This document shows positions 17,709 to 27,941 of a stretch of 64,000 bases of DNA, one piece after another. A model generated the notes under the pieces. The model worked only from the letters and a program-made list of their open reading frames with translations, did no database searches and had not been told where the DNA came from. The translations under genes and the position numbers were made by a program. Location of the stretch: assembly GCF_001418005.1 (NCBI RefSeq), contig NZ_LIOL01000006.1, positions 186,001 to 250,000 of the forward strand. The letters run 5' to 3'. The stretch's first letter is position 1. Each line of letters starts with the position of its first letter. This DNA comes from Chelatococcus sambhunathii. GTDB taxonomy: Bacteria; Pseudomonadota; Alphaproteobacteria; Rhizobiales; Beijerinckiaceae.

Positions 17709-19658
17709 TCAGGCCGGCACGCGCTTGTTCTGCCTATTGTGAATGAGATCGTCCACCACGGACGGGTCGGCCAGTGTCGAGGTGTCGCCGAGGTTGGAGA
17801 ACTCGTCCTCGGCGATCTTGCGCAGGATACGGCGCATGATCTTGCCCGAGCGGGTCTTCGGCAGGTTGGGCGCGAACTGCACGAGGTCGGGCGACGCGAT
17901 CGGGCCGATCTCCTTGCGGACCCACTGGACGAGCTCCTTGCGCAGCTCTTCCGTCGGCTCCACGCCTGCCATCAGCGTCACGTAGGCGTAGATGCCTTGG
18001 CCCTTGATGTCGTGCGGATAGCCGACAACGGCCGCTTCCGACACCTTGGCGTGGGCGACCAGCGCCGATTCGACCTCGGCCGTGCCCATGCGATGGCCGG
18101 AGACGTTGATGACGTCGTCGACGCGGCCGGTGATCCAGTAATAGCCATCGGCGTCGCGCCGGCAGCCGTCACCGGTGAAATACTTGCCGGGATAGGTGGA
18201 GAAGTAGGTGTCCATGAAGCGCTGGTGGTCGCCGTAAACCGTGCGCATCTGGCCCGGCCAGGAATCGGCGATGCACAGATTGCCCTCGGTCGCGCCCTCC
18301 AGCACCTTACCCTCGGCGTCGACGATCTCGGGCCTGATGCCGAAGAACGGCCGCGTGGCGGAGCCGGGCTTCAACGCAATGGCGCCTGGCAGTGGCGAAA
18401 TCAGGATGCCGCCAGTCTCGGTCTGCCACCAGGTGTCGACGATGGGGCAGCGCCCGTCCCCGACCACGCGATAGTACCACTCCCAGGCCTCCGGATTGAT
18501 CGGCTCGCCGACTGAGCCGAGCAGGCGCAGCGAGGTGCGTGAGGTCTTCTTCACCGGCTCGTCCCCGGCCTGCATCAAGGCGCGGATGGCGGTGGGGGCG
18601 GTGTAGAAGATGTTGACCTGGTGCTTGTCGATCACGCGCCAGAAGCGGGAATTGTCCGGATAGTTCGGCACGCCCTCGAACATAAGGGTCGTCGCGCCAT
18701 TGGCGAGCGGGCCGTAGAGGATGTAGCTGTGCCCGGTCACCCAGCCGACGTCGGCCGTGCACCAGAAAATGTCGCCGTCGTGATAGTCGAAGACGTACTG
18801 ATGCGTCATCGACGCATAGACCAGATAGCCGCCCGTGGTATGCAGCACGCCCTTGGGCTTGCCGGTGGAACCCGAGGTGTAGAGGATGAAGAGCGGATCC
18901 TCCGCCTCCATCGGCTCGCAGGGGCACTCGCTCGTCACCAGTGCTGCCGCCTCATGGTACCAGACGTCACGGCCCGGCTCCATGGCGACATCGGCGCCGG
19001 TGCGGCGTACGACGACGACGTGGTCGACACCGCCCACCTTGGCGATGGCTGCGTCGACATTGGCCTTGAGCGGCACCTTGCGCCCGCCGCGCAGGCCCTC
19101 GTCCGCCGTGATGACGACCTTTGAGGCGCAGTCCTCGATGCGGCCGGCGAGCGAGTCGGGCGAGAAGCCACCGAAGACGACGGAGTGGATGGCGCCGAGC
19201 CGCGCGCAGGCCAGCATGGCGAAGGCCGCCTCGGGGATCATCGGCATGTAGATGGTGACGCGGTCGCCCTTCTCGACGCCGCGGTTGCGCAGCACGTTGG
19301 CGAAGCGGCAGACCTCGTCGTGCAGCTCGCGATAGGTGATGAGGCGGGATTCGGAGGGATCATCGCCCTCCCAGATGATGGCTGTCTGGTCGCCGCGCGT
19401 CTCCAGATGCCGGTCGATGCAGTTGTAGGCGACGTTCGTTACGCCATCCTCGAACCAGCGGATGGAGACCTCGCCCGGCGCGTAGGAGACATTCTTGACC
19501 TTCTCGTAGGGCGTGAACCAGTCGATGCGCCGGCCGTGCTCGTCCCAGAACGCTTCGGGATCCCGAATCGAGGCCTCGTACATCTCGTTGTAGCGAGCCT
19601 CATCCACGTAGGCGCGCTTCGCCCAATCGGCCGGCACCTCGTAGACCTTCTCCTGCAT
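17709..19658 (-). CDS. acs: Acetyl-CoA synthetase (acetate-CoA ligase, AMP-forming)
   Basis: Activates acetate to acetyl-CoA through acetyl-AMP. The 649-residue product matches the Acs family in length and motifs: the P-loop-like [12 protein letters not shown] near residue 264, WWQTETGG near 415, [20 protein letters not shown] near 500, and [14 protein letters not shown] near the C-terminus, whose Lys is the residue reversibly acetylated in other bacteria. ATG 19658 has GGGAGG close upstream on the minus strand; an upstream in-frame extension to 19727 is not needed. It is convergent with purH. With mesaconyl-CoA hydratase elsewhere in the window it suggests acetate assimilation. Confidence 0.97.
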   Translation of the reverse strand: MQEKVYEVPADWAKRAYVDEARYNEMYEASIRDPEAFWDEHGRRIDWFTPYEKVKNVSYAPGEVSIRWFEDGVTNVAYNCIDRHLETRGDQTAIIWEGDDPSESRLITYRELHDEVCRFANVLRNRGVEKGDRVTIYMPMIPEAAFAMLACARLGAIHSVVFGGFSPDSLAGRIEDCASKVVITADEGLRGGRKVPLKANVDAAIAKVGGVDHVVVVRRTGADVAMEPGRDVWYHEAAALVTSECPCEPMEAEDPLFILYTSGSTGKPKGVLHTTGGYLVYASMTHQYVFDYHDGDIFWCTADVGWVTGHSYILYGPLANGATTLMFEGVPNYPDNSRFWRVIDKHQVNIFYTAPTAIRALMQAGDEPVKKTSRTSLRLLGSVGEPINPEAWEWYYRVVGDGRCPIVDTWWQTETGGILISPLPGAIALKPGSATRPFFGIRPEIVDAEGKVLEGATEGNLCIADSWPGQMRTVYGDHQRFMDTYFSTYPGKYFTGDGCRRDADGYYWITGRVDDVINVSGHRMGTAEVESALVAHAKVSEAAVVGYPHDIKGQGIYAYVTLMAGVEPTEELRKELVQWVRKEIGPIASPDLVQFAPNLPKTRSGKIMRRILRKIAEDEFSNLGDTSTLADPSVVDDLIHNRQNKRVPA

Positions 19659-20078
19659 GACGTCCTCCCGAAACCTCGGCCGGGCCTTCAGTCGGCACCG
19701 GTCCAAACGCAGCCTCCGGCCCGCCATCCGGACGGATAGCGGCCTTGAAGCGATTGATCGGGCGGCATTATGCGAAGGGCGACCGGCACCGGCAAGGCGC
19801 CAAGGGTCACACTTTCGTCTCTTCGACGTTGGGAGAAGGCTTCACCAGAGGCGCGTGCCGGGGTATCCTCGCGGGTCATGGCCGGACTTGTTCCGGCGAT
19901 GCGCGCCTTTCAGCCTTGCGCAACGGCGAGGTGTGGATGCCCGCGACAAGCGCGGGCATGACGGGGAGGAGCGGTTGCCCTTCACGCCTCAAGGGCCCCT
20001 CCGGCAAGGCTCCGTGGCATCCCGCTTCGCTCGGCGAAGACGGACAAATCTGCGTGGTGGGCTGGCGCGAAGCAGGAA
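19659..20078. other. 420-base gap between acs and tRNA-Thr, with one paired-hairpin repeat
   Basis: No gene is supported here. The acs ribosome site lies at its left end. The notable content is one paired-hairpin element at 19875-19962. The remaining sequence has no convincing open frame with a ribosome site, and I could not pick a definite promoter for acs. Confidence 0.6.
19875..19962. repeat. Paired-hairpin palindromic element (same family as the 8-kb array)
   Basis: An 88-bp element that begins GTCATGGCCGGACTTGTTCC and ends GCGACAAGCGCGGGCATGAC. Each arm is its own hairpin, and the arms face each other across a degenerate centre that keeps CAGCCTTGCG and GTGTGGATG. Compared with the tandem array the two arm types are swapped: the GGCC type is on the left and the GCCCGCG type on the right. 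It lies between the 5' end of acs and the 3' end of tRNA-Thr. Confidence 0.8.
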
Positions 20079-20154
20079 TGGTGCCGCGGAAGGGATTCGA
20101 ACCCCCGACCCACGCATTACGAATGCGTTGCTCTACCAGCTGAGCTACCGCGGC
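20079..20154 (-). tRNA. tRNA-Thr (anticodon CGT)
   Basis: Read on the minus strand, 76 nt fold into a full cloverleaf. The acceptor GCCGCGG pairs with CCGCGGC, the D arm is GCTCAGCTGGTAGAGC, the anticodon stem is ACGCA/TGCGT with loop TTCGTAA, the T arm contains GGTTCGAATCC, and CCA is encoded (20079-20081). The anticodon CGT reads ACG, a favoured Thr codon in this GC-rich genome. Confidence 0.96.
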
Positions 20155-20252
20155 ACGCGCGCGCCTTCTAGCGTCAATCACCCCGCCTTGGCAAGTGCCT
20201 CGCGCGATTCCGAGCCAGCGGCCGCGCGAGGCCGGTGCACGAGCAGCCGCGG

Positions 20253-22109
20253 TCAGGTCACGATGGTGCGGCGCACGGGGCCGGCCTCGTCCTCCCCGGT
20301 CACCGGCCCGGGATCATCGGGCGGACGGCTGACCGGGAAGATGACCGGGCTCGCCCGCCGTGCGCGACGGGGCGTGGCGTTCTCGGCGGGCTGCGCAGGT
20401 GCCGCCGTCTCCGATATACCGCGTCGCGCCGATGCCTTCGCCGCCTCGGTCACATATTGCGGCACGGGAGCAGCCGGCGCGGGCGACGGCTTTTCCTCTG
20501 GCGGGACGGGAGGGGCGGCCGATGCCTGTGCCTGTTCAGGCGCGGCGGGCTCGCCGCTCTCCGGTGGAGGAGCTGGCGCAGCCGGCTGCGGCGATTTATC
20601 TGCCGGTTCGACCACGGTCACCGGTTCAGGCTCGGAACGCGCATCAGGCCCCGCAGCCCGGGAAGGCGGCCGGGCCTCGGCAGCCGTTGCGGGAAGCTCA
20701 CGGGAGGGCCCTTCCCGCGCTGGCGGCACGATTTCAGGCAGCGCCTCGGCTGCATGGCGCTCGTCGCCGTCGCCGATGACGGCGTCGGCCCGGTGCGTCT
20801 CCTGCGCCTCGCGATGCTGGGCGGCGATCTGCTCGCTCGGCGTTCCCCAGACGAAGGCGTCGAGCCGGCCGCTGACCGGCGAGACCGGCGACCAGGTGTC
20901 GGAGATGACGCCGTCGGCGAGCCAGGCGGGATCGCGCGGCGCGCGCGAGGCACGGGCCAGCCAGGCGCGTACGGCCCCCGTCTCGCCGTGCTCGGCCTCC
21001 TCGATGTCGGCCATCAGCACGCAGGTGCGCAGCGTGGGGCGCTCGGCGATGAGCGGGGCCAGCGCCTCGCGGGCGCGGGCGAATTCGCGCGCGTCGAGCG
21101 CGGCCCGGGCCAGCATCAGCCGCGATTCGGCGGAATCCGATGCCAGCCGCGCCAGCGTCTCGGCGCGGGCGAGCCGATCACGCGCCGAATCGCCGGAGCG
21201 GATCTCGACATAGGCCGCGGCGATATCAGGATGCGGCAGCCGCACCCAGGCCGCCTCGAGGGTCTTGGCCGCCTTGCGGTATTTGCCGGCGCGGGCGAGA
21301 AGGCGGCCGGCCAGCACGGCGGCGGGCACGAGATCGGGCGCGAGCTTGACGGCCTCGCGCACAGCGGTGAGCGCGGCGTCGGGGTCCTTCTCCGCCCGGT
21401 CGATGGCATCGGCCGTCAGGAGCACGGCGCGTTGACGGCGCGCCTCGGCGCGGTCGATGAGCCGCAGCGCGGCGCGCCGCTCGAGGGTCATGAGCGCCCC
21501 GCGCCAGTCGCGTTCGGCGGATTGGAATTCGAGCACCGCCTCGTTGGCCCAGCCGACACTCGGCGCAAGCTCCGCCGCCTTGGCCGCATGGGCCCGGGCG
21601 GCGACGAGATCGCCCTTGCGTCGCGCCTCGACGAACAGGCCGCGCAGGCCGAGCACCCGCGTCTCGGGCTCGTCGAGCATGTCGTTGAAAGCGGCCTCGG
21701 CGCCTGCCCGATCGCCGGAGATCTGGGCGGCCTGGGCCTTGAGCAGCAGCGTCAGCGGCTCGCGGCCGAGCCAGCGCTCGGCATCGCCCGCGTGTCGGCG
21801 CGCGGCGGCGGGATCGCCCGAGCCGACGGCTACCATGCCGCGCGACACGGCGGCAAAGCCGCGCGCCCGGCGGCGGGCGCGCGAGGCGATGGTGACGAGG
21901 TCCGGCAGCTTGAAGACGAAGCGCACCACGCTCCACACGATGACAAGCGCGGTGACGATACCGATGAGCGCCGCCACGGCGACGCTGAGCGGGGTGCTGA
22001 TGCGATAATCCTGCCAGGTGAGCACCACCTCCCCCGGATGGTCGGCAAGCCAGGCGGCGCCGAGCGCGACGAAGGCGAGAAGGACGAGGAAGACGAGAAC
22101 GCGAATCAT
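20253..22109 (-). CDS. hemY: HemY-like membrane protein with TPR region
   Basis: A 618-residue inner-membrane protein of the HemY_N family, found with heme synthesis genes; its precise role is unsettled despite the name. It has two membrane segments at about 1-22 and 43-65. HPGEVVLTWQDYRI lies between them and resembles the HemY_N consensus. About residues 90-410 are Ala/Arg-rich helical repeats of TPR type. The C-terminal ~190 residues are Pro/Ala/Glu-rich and probably disordered, a tail not needed for the fold. ATG 22109 lies only 10 bp after the mic60 stop, so it is the last gene of a hemC-hemD-mic60-hemY transcript. Confidence 0.9.
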   Translation of the reverse strand: MIRVLVFLVLLAFVALGAAWLADHPGEVVLTWQDYRISTPLSVAVAALIGIVTALVIVWSVVRFVFKLPDLVTIASRARRRARGFAAVSRGMVAVGSGDPAAARRHAGDAERWLGREPLTLLLKAQAAQISGDRAGAEAAFNDMLDEPETRVLGLRGLFVEARRKGDLVAARAHAAKAAELAPSVGWANEAVLEFQSAERDWRGALMTLERRAALRLIDRAEARRQRAVLLTADAIDRAEKDPDAALTAVREAVKLAPDLVPAAVLAGRLLARAGKYRKAAKTLEAAWVRLPHPDIAAAYVEIRSGDSARDRLARAETLARLASDSAESRLMLARAALDAREFARAREALAPLIAERPTLRTCVLMADIEEAEHGETGAVRAWLARASRAPRDPAWLADGVISDTWSPVSPVSGRLDAFVWGTPSEQIAAQHREAQETHRADAVIGDGDERHAAEALPEIVPPAREGPSRELPATAAEARPPSRAAGPDARSEPEPVTVVEPADKSPQPAAPAPPPESGEPAAPEQAQASAAPPVPPEEKPSPAPAAPVPQYVTEAAKASARRGISETAAPAQPAENATPRRARRASPVIFPVSRPPDDPGPVTGEDEAGPVRRTIVT

Positions 22110-22119
22110 GGCTGCGCCC

Positions 22120-23436
22120 TCACCCGTTGCCGCCGAAGGCGTCGACGGCCGAACGACGCACGGCGAGCGCCGCCTGCTCCGCTTCCGCGCGGGCCCTCAG
22201 CGCCGCGACCCAATCACGCGTCGCCTGCTGCTCGGCCGGCGACAGCCGCTCCCAAGCCGCGAGCGCCGCCGCCGCGTCGCCGCGGGCGAGCGCCGCATCG
22301 ACGGCGTCGGCCGGCTGCCCCCCGCTGCCGACGCGCTCGACCCGCACGAGGCCGGCTGCACTGTCGCTCAGACGCTCCCAGAGGCTGCCCTCCGGACGGC
22401 TGCGGCGCTCGGTTTCGGCCGCCCGGGCCAGACCTTCGCGCAGGCCTGGACGCAGGCTCTCGGTGGTCGGCAAGCCGGCCCCCGCCTGCGGCTGGAGCGG
22501 GGACAGGAGCTCTGCCGGCGTGCCGAGGCGCTCGAGCACCGCAATCTCCTTCTCGAAGGGCTGGCCGGAGCGGATCGCGGTCAGCAATAGCTCCGCCACG
22601 GCGAGCCGGCCCGCGGCATTGCCGATCGGCTCGGCAGCGCCGTCGGCGATCTGCCTTTCGGCGGCGTCGAGCCGGGCGCCCAGGGCCTCCAGCCGGCGCG
22701 AGACGTCGCTGATGACGCCCGGATCGAGGCTGCGCACGGCCCCTTCGACTGCGTCGACACGTCGGCTCAGTTCGTCGCGGATCGCGCGAAGCTCCGCCGG
22801 CGACGCGCCCTCGACGGACCGCAGCCCCTCGATCTCGTTGGCGAGGCCGTTGATGCGCGCCGTCAGGCCGTCGTCCTCGCGGGAGGCGGAGGTCATGCGC
22901 GCCTCGAGCGCCTCGAGATCCTCACGGCCGACGACATTGGCGAGGCTGCGCTCGACGACGGCAAGGCGCGCCGCGGTGTCGTTGGCCGGACCGACGAGCA
23001 CCGGCAGCAATATGGCTGCGGCGGCGCCGACGATGCCGCCGACGGCAGCCGCCACGAGGAGCGAACTTTGGAGGCCCTGGCGGGGCGCCGCAGCCGGTTC
23101 GGCGGGCCGTACGCCATGAGCGGTGGTGTCGACGGGCGCCTCGTCAGCCGGCGCATCCCCGAGGCGTTCCTTGCCTTGAAGCCTCTCGTCTCCGCCGGGC
23201 ACATCCTCGGCGGCCGGCATGTCGCTAGGTGGGACTTGTGCGGCCGGCTGCGCGACGGCGGGTGCGTCCTCGCCCGCAGAAACCGTCCGGGGGGTGGTGG
23301 CCGCCTCTGCAGCCGCGCCATCGGCGGAAGGCAGCGCGGTGGCCTCGGTCATGGCGCGGTCGGTCGTCTGCGCGGCGCGCTCCGCCTTCGTGCGGGCTGT
23401 CCGGGACGTCCGGCCCGTCGGCTTCTCGTCGCTCAT
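22120..23436 (-). CDS. Mitofilin/Mic60-like inner-membrane protein
   Basis: A 438-residue protein with a Pro/Ala/Glu-rich N-terminal stretch (1-120), one membrane segment at about 124-147, a long coiled-coil-prone region (about 155-270, including ARLDAAERQIADG) and a C-terminal mitofilin-type helical domain ending ALAVRRSAVDAFGGNG. This is the architecture of the alphaproteobacterial homologue of mitochondrial Mic60, which shapes inner-membrane invaginations and lies in heme gene clusters in many alphaproteobacteria. ATG 23436 is used. The gene is 114 bp after hemD and 10 bp before hemY on the same strand. Confidence 0.87.
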   Translation of the reverse strand: MSDEKPTGRTSRTARTKAERAAQTTDRAMTEATALPSADGAAAEAATTPRTVSAGEDAPAVAQPAAQVPPSDMPAAEDVPGGDERLQGKERLGDAPADEAPVDTTAHGVRPAEPAAAPRQGLQSSLLVAAAVGGIVGAAAAILLPVLVGPANDTAARLAVVERSLANVVGREDLEALEARMTSASREDDGLTARINGLANEIEGLRSVEGASPAELRAIRDELSRRVDAVEGAVRSLDPGVISDVSRRLEALGARLDAAERQIADGAAEPIGNAAGRLAVAELLLTAIRSGQPFEKEIAVLERLGTPAELLSPLQPQAGAGLPTTESLRPGLREGLARAAETERRSRPEGSLWERLSDSAAGLVRVERVGSGGQPADAVDAALARGDAAAALAAWERLSPAEQQATRDWVAALRARAEAEQAALAVRRSAVDAFGGNG

Positions 23437-23550
23437 GCAGACCTCTCTCCATCATTTCCTCGGCACCGCCGGTGCTCCCGGGCAGGCCATGATGAACCCT
23501 CAAGCTCTTAACATCAGCCGCCCGTCCATGGCGAGCCCGCAGGCTGCGCG

Positions 23551-24270
23551 TCATCTGTCGCCATGTGCCGGCAGCAAAGCCAGCAAGGCTTCCTCGTGCG
23601 GAGCGGCCGCGGCCGCGACCCGCCGGATACCAGCGGCCCTGAGTGGCGCGGCAACATCCTCCGACAGGCACAGGTGTCGCAGGGCACGGAATGCCTCGCC
23701 GCAGCCGGCCCGCTCGGCGAGATTGAGCGCCAGGGCTGCGCTTCGGCGGGAATAATGCAGCGCGACCGTGACGTTGCCGCCGCCAAGCGCCACCACTGCG
23801 GCCGGCGGCAGCGATTCCTCCGCCTCGGCGACATAGGCGATCCACGGCACGACCGCAAAGCCGGCGGCGGCGAGAAGAGCGGGCGTATCGGCCTTGTGAT
23901 CGCGGCCGAGGACGAGGAGAAGCCGCGCGCCTGCGGGGAAGACCGACGGGGCGAGCGCCGCGAGGGCGATGCGGTCGCCCGCCGCCGCCATGACGGCCGC
24001 AAAGCCGGCCTCGCGCGCCACCTCGCCCGTGCGCTCGCCGACCGCAAGGAGAGGCAGCGCGGCGAGTGCCGCGACATCCCCCTCGCCCAAAGCTTCGAAG
24101 GCGTTGGGGCTGGTGACGACGACACCGTCGAAGGCTCCCGCCGGGCGCGGCTCATCCGTGGAATGGATGGTCAGGAGCGGAGCGATGACGACCGCATGGC
24201 CGCGCTCGCCAAGGCGCTGCGCCGTCCGGCGCGCCGCCGTTTCCGGCCGCAGGACGAGGACGCCCGCCAT
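23551..24270 (-). CDS. hemD: Uroporphyrinogen-III synthase
   Basis: Closes hydroxymethylbilane into uroporphyrinogen III, inverting ring D. The 239-residue product fits this poorly conserved family: it starts MAGVLVLRPETAARRTAQRL, has the hinge segment VVVTSPNAFEALG near 49-60, and LHYSRRSA in the second lobe, near the position of a conserved Tyr. Context supports the call strongly: it starts 2 bp after the hemC stop on the minus strand. ATG 24270 is preceded by a modest GGGAAAG ribosome site. A longer open frame through hemC in another phase is an artefact. Confidence 0.92.
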   Translation of the reverse strand: MAGVLVLRPETAARRTAQRLGERGHAVVIAPLLTIHSTDEPRPAGAFDGVVVTSPNAFEALGEGDVAALAALPLLAVGERTGEVAREAGFAAVMAAAGDRIALAALAPSVFPAGARLLLVLGRDHKADTPALLAAAGFAVVPWIAYVAEAEESLPPAAVVALGGGNVTVALHYSRRSAALALNLAERAGCGEAFRALRHLCLSEDVAAPLRAAGIRRVAAAAAPHEEALLALLPAHGDR

Positions 24271-24272
24271 GT

Positions 24273-25202
24273 CTACTTTCCCAGGAGCGCCGGGCGCGCG
24301 CGGGCCACCACCTCGCGCCCCGCATCCTCTCCGAGACCGAGTGCCTCGGCGACCGGGCCGCTCCGCTCGACGGCCACCCAGTCGCTGCCATCGGGCGCCA
24401 GCAGCATGCCGCGGAAGGAGAGACTGGCCCCCTGCACTCGCGCCAGACCCGCAATGGGCGTGCGGCACGAGCCGTCGAGCACGCGCAGGAAGGCTCGCTC
24501 GACCTCCAGCGCCACACCTGTCGCGGGATCGGTGAAACGCATCAGCATCTCGCGCAGGGCAAGGTCGTCGGCGCGCGTCACGATGGCGATGGCGCCCTGG
24601 CCGATGGCGGGCAGGAAATCCTCCGTATCGAGCACGGCGGTCGCCTTGTCGGCGAGGCCGAGCCGCCGCAGCCCGGCGAGGGCCAGCAAGGTCGCGTCGA
24701 TCTCGCCGCTCTCGACCTTGGCGAGGCGGGTGCCGACATTGCCGCGCAGCAGCGTGACCGAGACATCGGGCCGCAGGCGCCGCACCTGCGCCTGCCGGCG
24801 CAGCGAGGCGCTGCCGACCACGGCGCCGCGCGGCAGCTCGGCGATGCTGCGCGCACCGCGGCTGATGAGAACGTCGCGCACATCCTCGCGGGCGAGATAA
24901 CCCGCGATGACGAGCCCTTTCGGCAGGACGGTCGGCAGATCCTTGGCGGAATGGACGGCAAGGGCGATGCGCCCGTCGAGGAGCGCGCTGTCGAGCTCCT
25001 TCGTGAACAGACCCTTGCCGCCGGCCTCCGACAGCGCCCGGTCCTGGATCATGTCGCCCGTCGTCTTGATGACCGAGAGCGCGACCGCCTCGGCTGGGCA
25101 GCCAAGCGCTCCGGCGAGGAGCGCCTGCACCTGCCGCGCTTGGGCCAGGGCGAGCGGGCTGCCGCGCGTGCCGATGACAGGTGCGCCGGTCGATGCGATC
25201 AT
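24273..25202 (-). CDS. hemC: Porphobilinogen deaminase (hydroxymethylbilane synthase)
   Basis: Condenses four porphobilinogens into hydroxymethylbilane. The 309-residue product has IGTRGSPLALAQARQVQ near the N-terminus, KGLFTKELD, the catalytic Asp region in VHSAKDLPT, GSASLRRQAQ, and LDGSCRTPIAG containing the Cys that carries the dipyrromethane cofactor. ATG 25202 is preferred; a TTG at 25220 would add six residues. It leads the leftward heme cluster and is divergent from tsaD, with 213 bp between them. This gap probably holds both promoters, though I could not assign them. Confidence 0.97.
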   Translation of the reverse strand: MIASTGAPVIGTRGSPLALAQARQVQALLAGALGCPAEAVALSVIKTTGDMIQDRALSEAGGKGLFTKELDSALLDGRIALAVHSAKDLPTVLPKGLVIAGYLAREDVRDVLISRGARSIAELPRGAVVGSASLRRQAQVRRLRPDVSVTLLRGNVGTRLAKVESGEIDATLLALAGLRRLGLADKATAVLDTEDFLPAIGQGAIAIVTRADDLALREMLMRFTDPATGVALEVERAFLRVLDGSCRTPIAGLARVQGASLSFRGMLLAPDGSDWVAVERSGPVAEALGLGEDAGREVVARARPALLGK

Positions 25203-25415
25203 GGTTCCGTCCAACTCCAATTACGGCCCCGCGGCCGGCGGGCGATTCGTGCAGGCGGGAGGCCGCAGAGCCGCTCCCGCACCTCACTATCGCATGCCCT
25301 ACCACCCTGCTGCGGCGAAAAACCGGTTCCCACGGCTTTACGCCATGCTCTATAGGGGGAAGCGGCGCTTTTGCGAACCGCGACCGATCGCAGCCCCTTC
25401 AGAACCCAGCGAATC

Positions 25416-26456
25416 ATGCGCGTTCTTGGCATCGAGACCACCTGTGATGAAACGGCGGCCGCCGTCGTCGGCCTTGCCGGCGACGGGCGCGGCGTCATCC
25501 TGTCGAACGAGATCCTCAGCCAGATCACGGAACATGCCGCCTATGGCGGCGTGGTGCCGGAGATTGCGGCGCGCGCCCATGTCGAGGTCATCGACCGGCT
25601 GGTGGCGCGGGCGCTGAAGGCGGCCGACGTGACGCTGAAGGACATCGATGCCGTCGCCGCCGCCGCCGGCCCCGGCCTTATCGGCGGTGTCATCGTCGGC
25701 CTCACCACCGGCAAGGCTCTCGCCCTCGTCTCCGGCAAGCCCTTTGTCGCCGTCAACCACCTCGAGGCGCACGCGCTGACGGCACGAATGACCGACGGCG
25801 TCGCCTTTCCCTATCTGCTGCTGCTCGCCTCGGGCGGGCATACGCAATTGCTCGCGGTGCGTGGCGTCGGCGACTATGTGCGCCTTGGCACCACGATCGA
25901 CGACGCCATCGGCGAGGCCTTCGACAAGACGGCGAAGATGCTCGGCCTGCCCTATCCCGGCGGGCCGGAGGTGGAACGCCAGGCGCTCCACGGCGACCCG
26001 GCGCGCTTCGCCTTGCCACGGCCGCTGGCCGGCCGGCCGGACCCGGATTTCTCGCTCTCCGGCCTCAAGACCGCCGTGCGCACCGAGGCCGAGCGCATCG
26101 CCCCGCTCTCGGCACGGGACGTTGCCGATCTCTGCGCCTCCTTCCAGGCGGCCGTGGTCGACGTCGTCGCCGACCGGGTGCGCATGGGCCTACGTGCCTT
26201 CCGGCAGAAGGCGGGGCACCCGACCGCGCTCGTCGTCGCCGGTGGCGTTGCCGCCAACCAGGCGATCCGCCGCGGCCTGACGCGGCTTGCCTCCGAGGCC
26301 GGCCTGCCCCTCGTCACGCCGCCGCCGGCCCTGTGCACGGACAACGGCGCGATGATCGCCTGGGCGGGGCTCGAGCGCCTGCGGCTCGGCCTCACCGACG
26401 ACCTCACCGCCCCCGCCCGCGCCCGCTGGCCGCTCGAGGCGGCCTCCGCGGCATGA
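25416..26456 (+). CDS. tsaD: tRNA N6-adenosine threonylcarbamoyltransferase TsaD
   Basis: Catalyses transfer of the threonylcarbamoyl group to A37 of ANN-decoding tRNAs, with TsaB and TsaE. The 346-residue product begins [18 protein letters not shown], has the metal-binding HLEAH (H115, H119) and [11 protein letters not shown], with [12 protein letters not shown] near 280 and [12 protein letters not shown] near the end. ATG 25416 is chosen because the family starts right there; an upstream extension to 25371 is not conserved-looking. It overlaps gpsA by 4 nt (ATGA), so the two are probably co-translated. Confidence 0.97.
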   Translation: MRVLGIETTCDETAAAVVGLAGDGRGVILSNEILSQITEHAAYGGVVPEIAARAHVEVIDRLVARALKAADVTLKDIDAVAAAAGPGLIGGVIVGLTTGKALALVSGKPFVAVNHLEAHALTARMTDGVAFPYLLLLASGGHTQLLAVRGVGDYVRLGTTIDDAIGEAFDKTAKMLGLPYPGGPEVERQALHGDPARFALPRPLAGRPDPDFSLSGLKTAVRTEAERIAPLSARDVADLCASFQAAVVDVVADRVRMGLRAFRQKAGHPTALVVAGGVAANQAIRRGLTRLASEAGLPLVTPPPALCTDNGAMIAWAGLERLRLGLTDDLTAPARARWPLEAASAA

Positions 26457-27451
26457 TGACCGATCCTGTCGTCATCGTCGGAGCCGGCGCGTGGGGCACG
26501 GCCCTCGCCAACGCGGCGGCCCAGGCCGGACGCTTCGTCACCCTCGTCGCGCGCGATCCCGAGCACGCCGGCACGATGCAGGCCGCGCGCGAGAACTTGC
26601 GCTTCCTGCCCGGCGCGCCGCTCCATGCCGCGATCACCGTCACCGCCGACCTCGGCGCAACGACGGCCGCGCGGGCGCTGCTCCTCGTCGTGCCGGCACA
26701 GGCCCTGCGCGAGGCAGCCCGGGGGCTCGCGCACCGGCTCGCCCCGGGCACACCCGTTGTCATCTGCGCCAAGGGCATCGAGCGCACGTCGAGCCGCTTC
26801 ATGAGCGATGTCGTCGGCGAGGAGCTGCCGGCGGCGGTGCCCGCCGTCCTGTCGGGCCCGAGCTTCGCCGAGGACGTGGTGCGGGGCCTGCCGACCGCCG
26901 TGGTGCTGGCCTGCGCGCAGGAGGAGACCGCGCGCAGCCTCGCCGCGACGCTGACGAGCCCTACATTCCGCATCTATCACGGCACCGACGTGCGCGGAGT
27001 CGAGATCGGCGGTGCAGCCAAGAACGTGCTCGCCATCGCCTGCGGCATCGTCATGGGCTGCGGCCTCGGCGAGAGCGCCCGGGCCGCCATGGTGGCACGG
27101 GGCTTCGCCGAGCTGATGCGCTTCGCCCGCGCCCTCGGCGCCCGTCCCGAGACGCTGATGGGGCTGTCCGGGCTCGGCGACCTCGTGCTCACCTGCGGCT
27201 CTGCGAAATCGCGCAACTTCGCCTTCGGCGAGGCGCTGGGGCGCGGCGTGCCGCTTTCCGAAGCCTCTGGCGGCAAGCTGGCGGAAGGCGCCTTCACCGC
27301 CGCGGCACTCGTGGCGATGGCCGGCCGGCACGGGGTGGAGATGCCGATCTCAGAGGCTGTCGCTGCAATCGTCGCTGGGGAGGTTTCCGTGGAAGCGGCG
27401 ATCGGCGCGCTGCTCAACCGGCCGATCCGCGCCGAGCACGAGATCATCTGA
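26453..27451 (+). CDS. gpsA: NAD(P)+-dependent glycerol-3-phosphate dehydrogenase
   Basis: Reduces dihydroxyacetone phosphate to sn-glycerol 3-phosphate for phospholipid synthesis. The 332-residue product has the Rossmann [10 protein letters not shown] at about 10-19, CAKGIE near 106, SGPSFAEDV near 138, the catalytic-Lys region [11 protein letters not shown] near 185, and [12 protein letters not shown] near 239. The ATG at 26453 overlaps the tsaD stop; the adjacent ATG 26456 is also possible. It is followed 16 bp later by the EVE-domain gene. Confidence 0.96.
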   Translation: MMTDPVVIVGAGAWGTALANAAAQAGRFVTLVARDPEHAGTMQAARENLRFLPGAPLHAAITVTADLGATTAARALLLVVPAQALREAARGLAHRLAPGTPVVICAKGIERTSSRFMSDVVGEELPAAVPAVLSGPSFAEDVVRGLPTAVVLACAQEETARSLAATLTSPTFRIYHGTDVRGVEIGGAAKNVLAIACGIVMGCGLGESARAAMVARGFAELMRFARALGARPETLMGLSGLGDLVLTCGSAKSRNFAFGEALGRGVPLSEASGGKLAEGAFTAAALVAMAGRHGVEMPISEAVAAIVAGEVSVEAAIGALLNRPIRAEHEII

Positions 27452-27467
27452 CGAACGGGGAGAGGTC

Positions 27468-27881
27468 ATGGCGCACTGGCTGTTCAAATCGGAACCGGCC
27501 ACCTGGTCCTGGGACCAACAGGTCGCGGAAGGCGAGAAGGGCACGTTCTGGAACGGCGTGCGCAACCATTCCGCCAAGCTCAACATGATGGCGATGAAGA
27601 AGGGCGAGACCGGCTTCTTCTACCACTCCAACGAGGGCAAGGCGATTGTCGGCATCGTCGAGGTGATCAAGGAGTACTATCCCGACCACACCGATGCGAG
27701 CGGTCGCTTCGGCATGGTCGACATCAAGGCGGTGAAGGCGCTGCCGCGGCCGGTGACGCTCGATGAGATCAAGAATACGCCCGCGCTCGCGGATATGGTG
27801 CTCGTCAACAATTCGCGCCTGTCGGTACAGCCGGTGAGCGACCCCGAATGGGACATCATCTGCAGGATGGGCGGATTGTGA
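27468..27881 (+). CDS. EVE-domain protein
   Basis: A 137-residue protein consisting of one EVE domain, a PUA-like fold thought to bind modified bases in DNA or RNA. It starts MAHWLFKSEPATWSWDQQV, has GTFWNGVRNHSAKLNMMAMKKG near 25-46, FFYHSNEGKAIVG near 50 and DPEWDIICRMG at the end, close to human THYN1 and bacterial homologues. GGGGAGAGG lies just upstream of ATG 27468. It is 16 bp downstream of gpsA and 60 bp upstream of the TerB-like gene, so it is likely in the same transcript. Substrate and role are unknown. Confidence 0.88.
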   Translation: MAHWLFKSEPATWSWDQQVAEGEKGTFWNGVRNHSAKLNMMAMKKGETGFFYHSNEGKAIVGIVEVIKEYYPDHTDASGRFGMVDIKAVKALPRPVTLDEIKNTPALADMVLVNNSRLSVQPVSDPEWDIICRMGGL

Positions 27882-27941
27882 AGAAGGCGGGGTTGAGCGC
27901 CGCCGTCCGATCGGACAGGATGCCAGTCTGAAATCGTTCCT

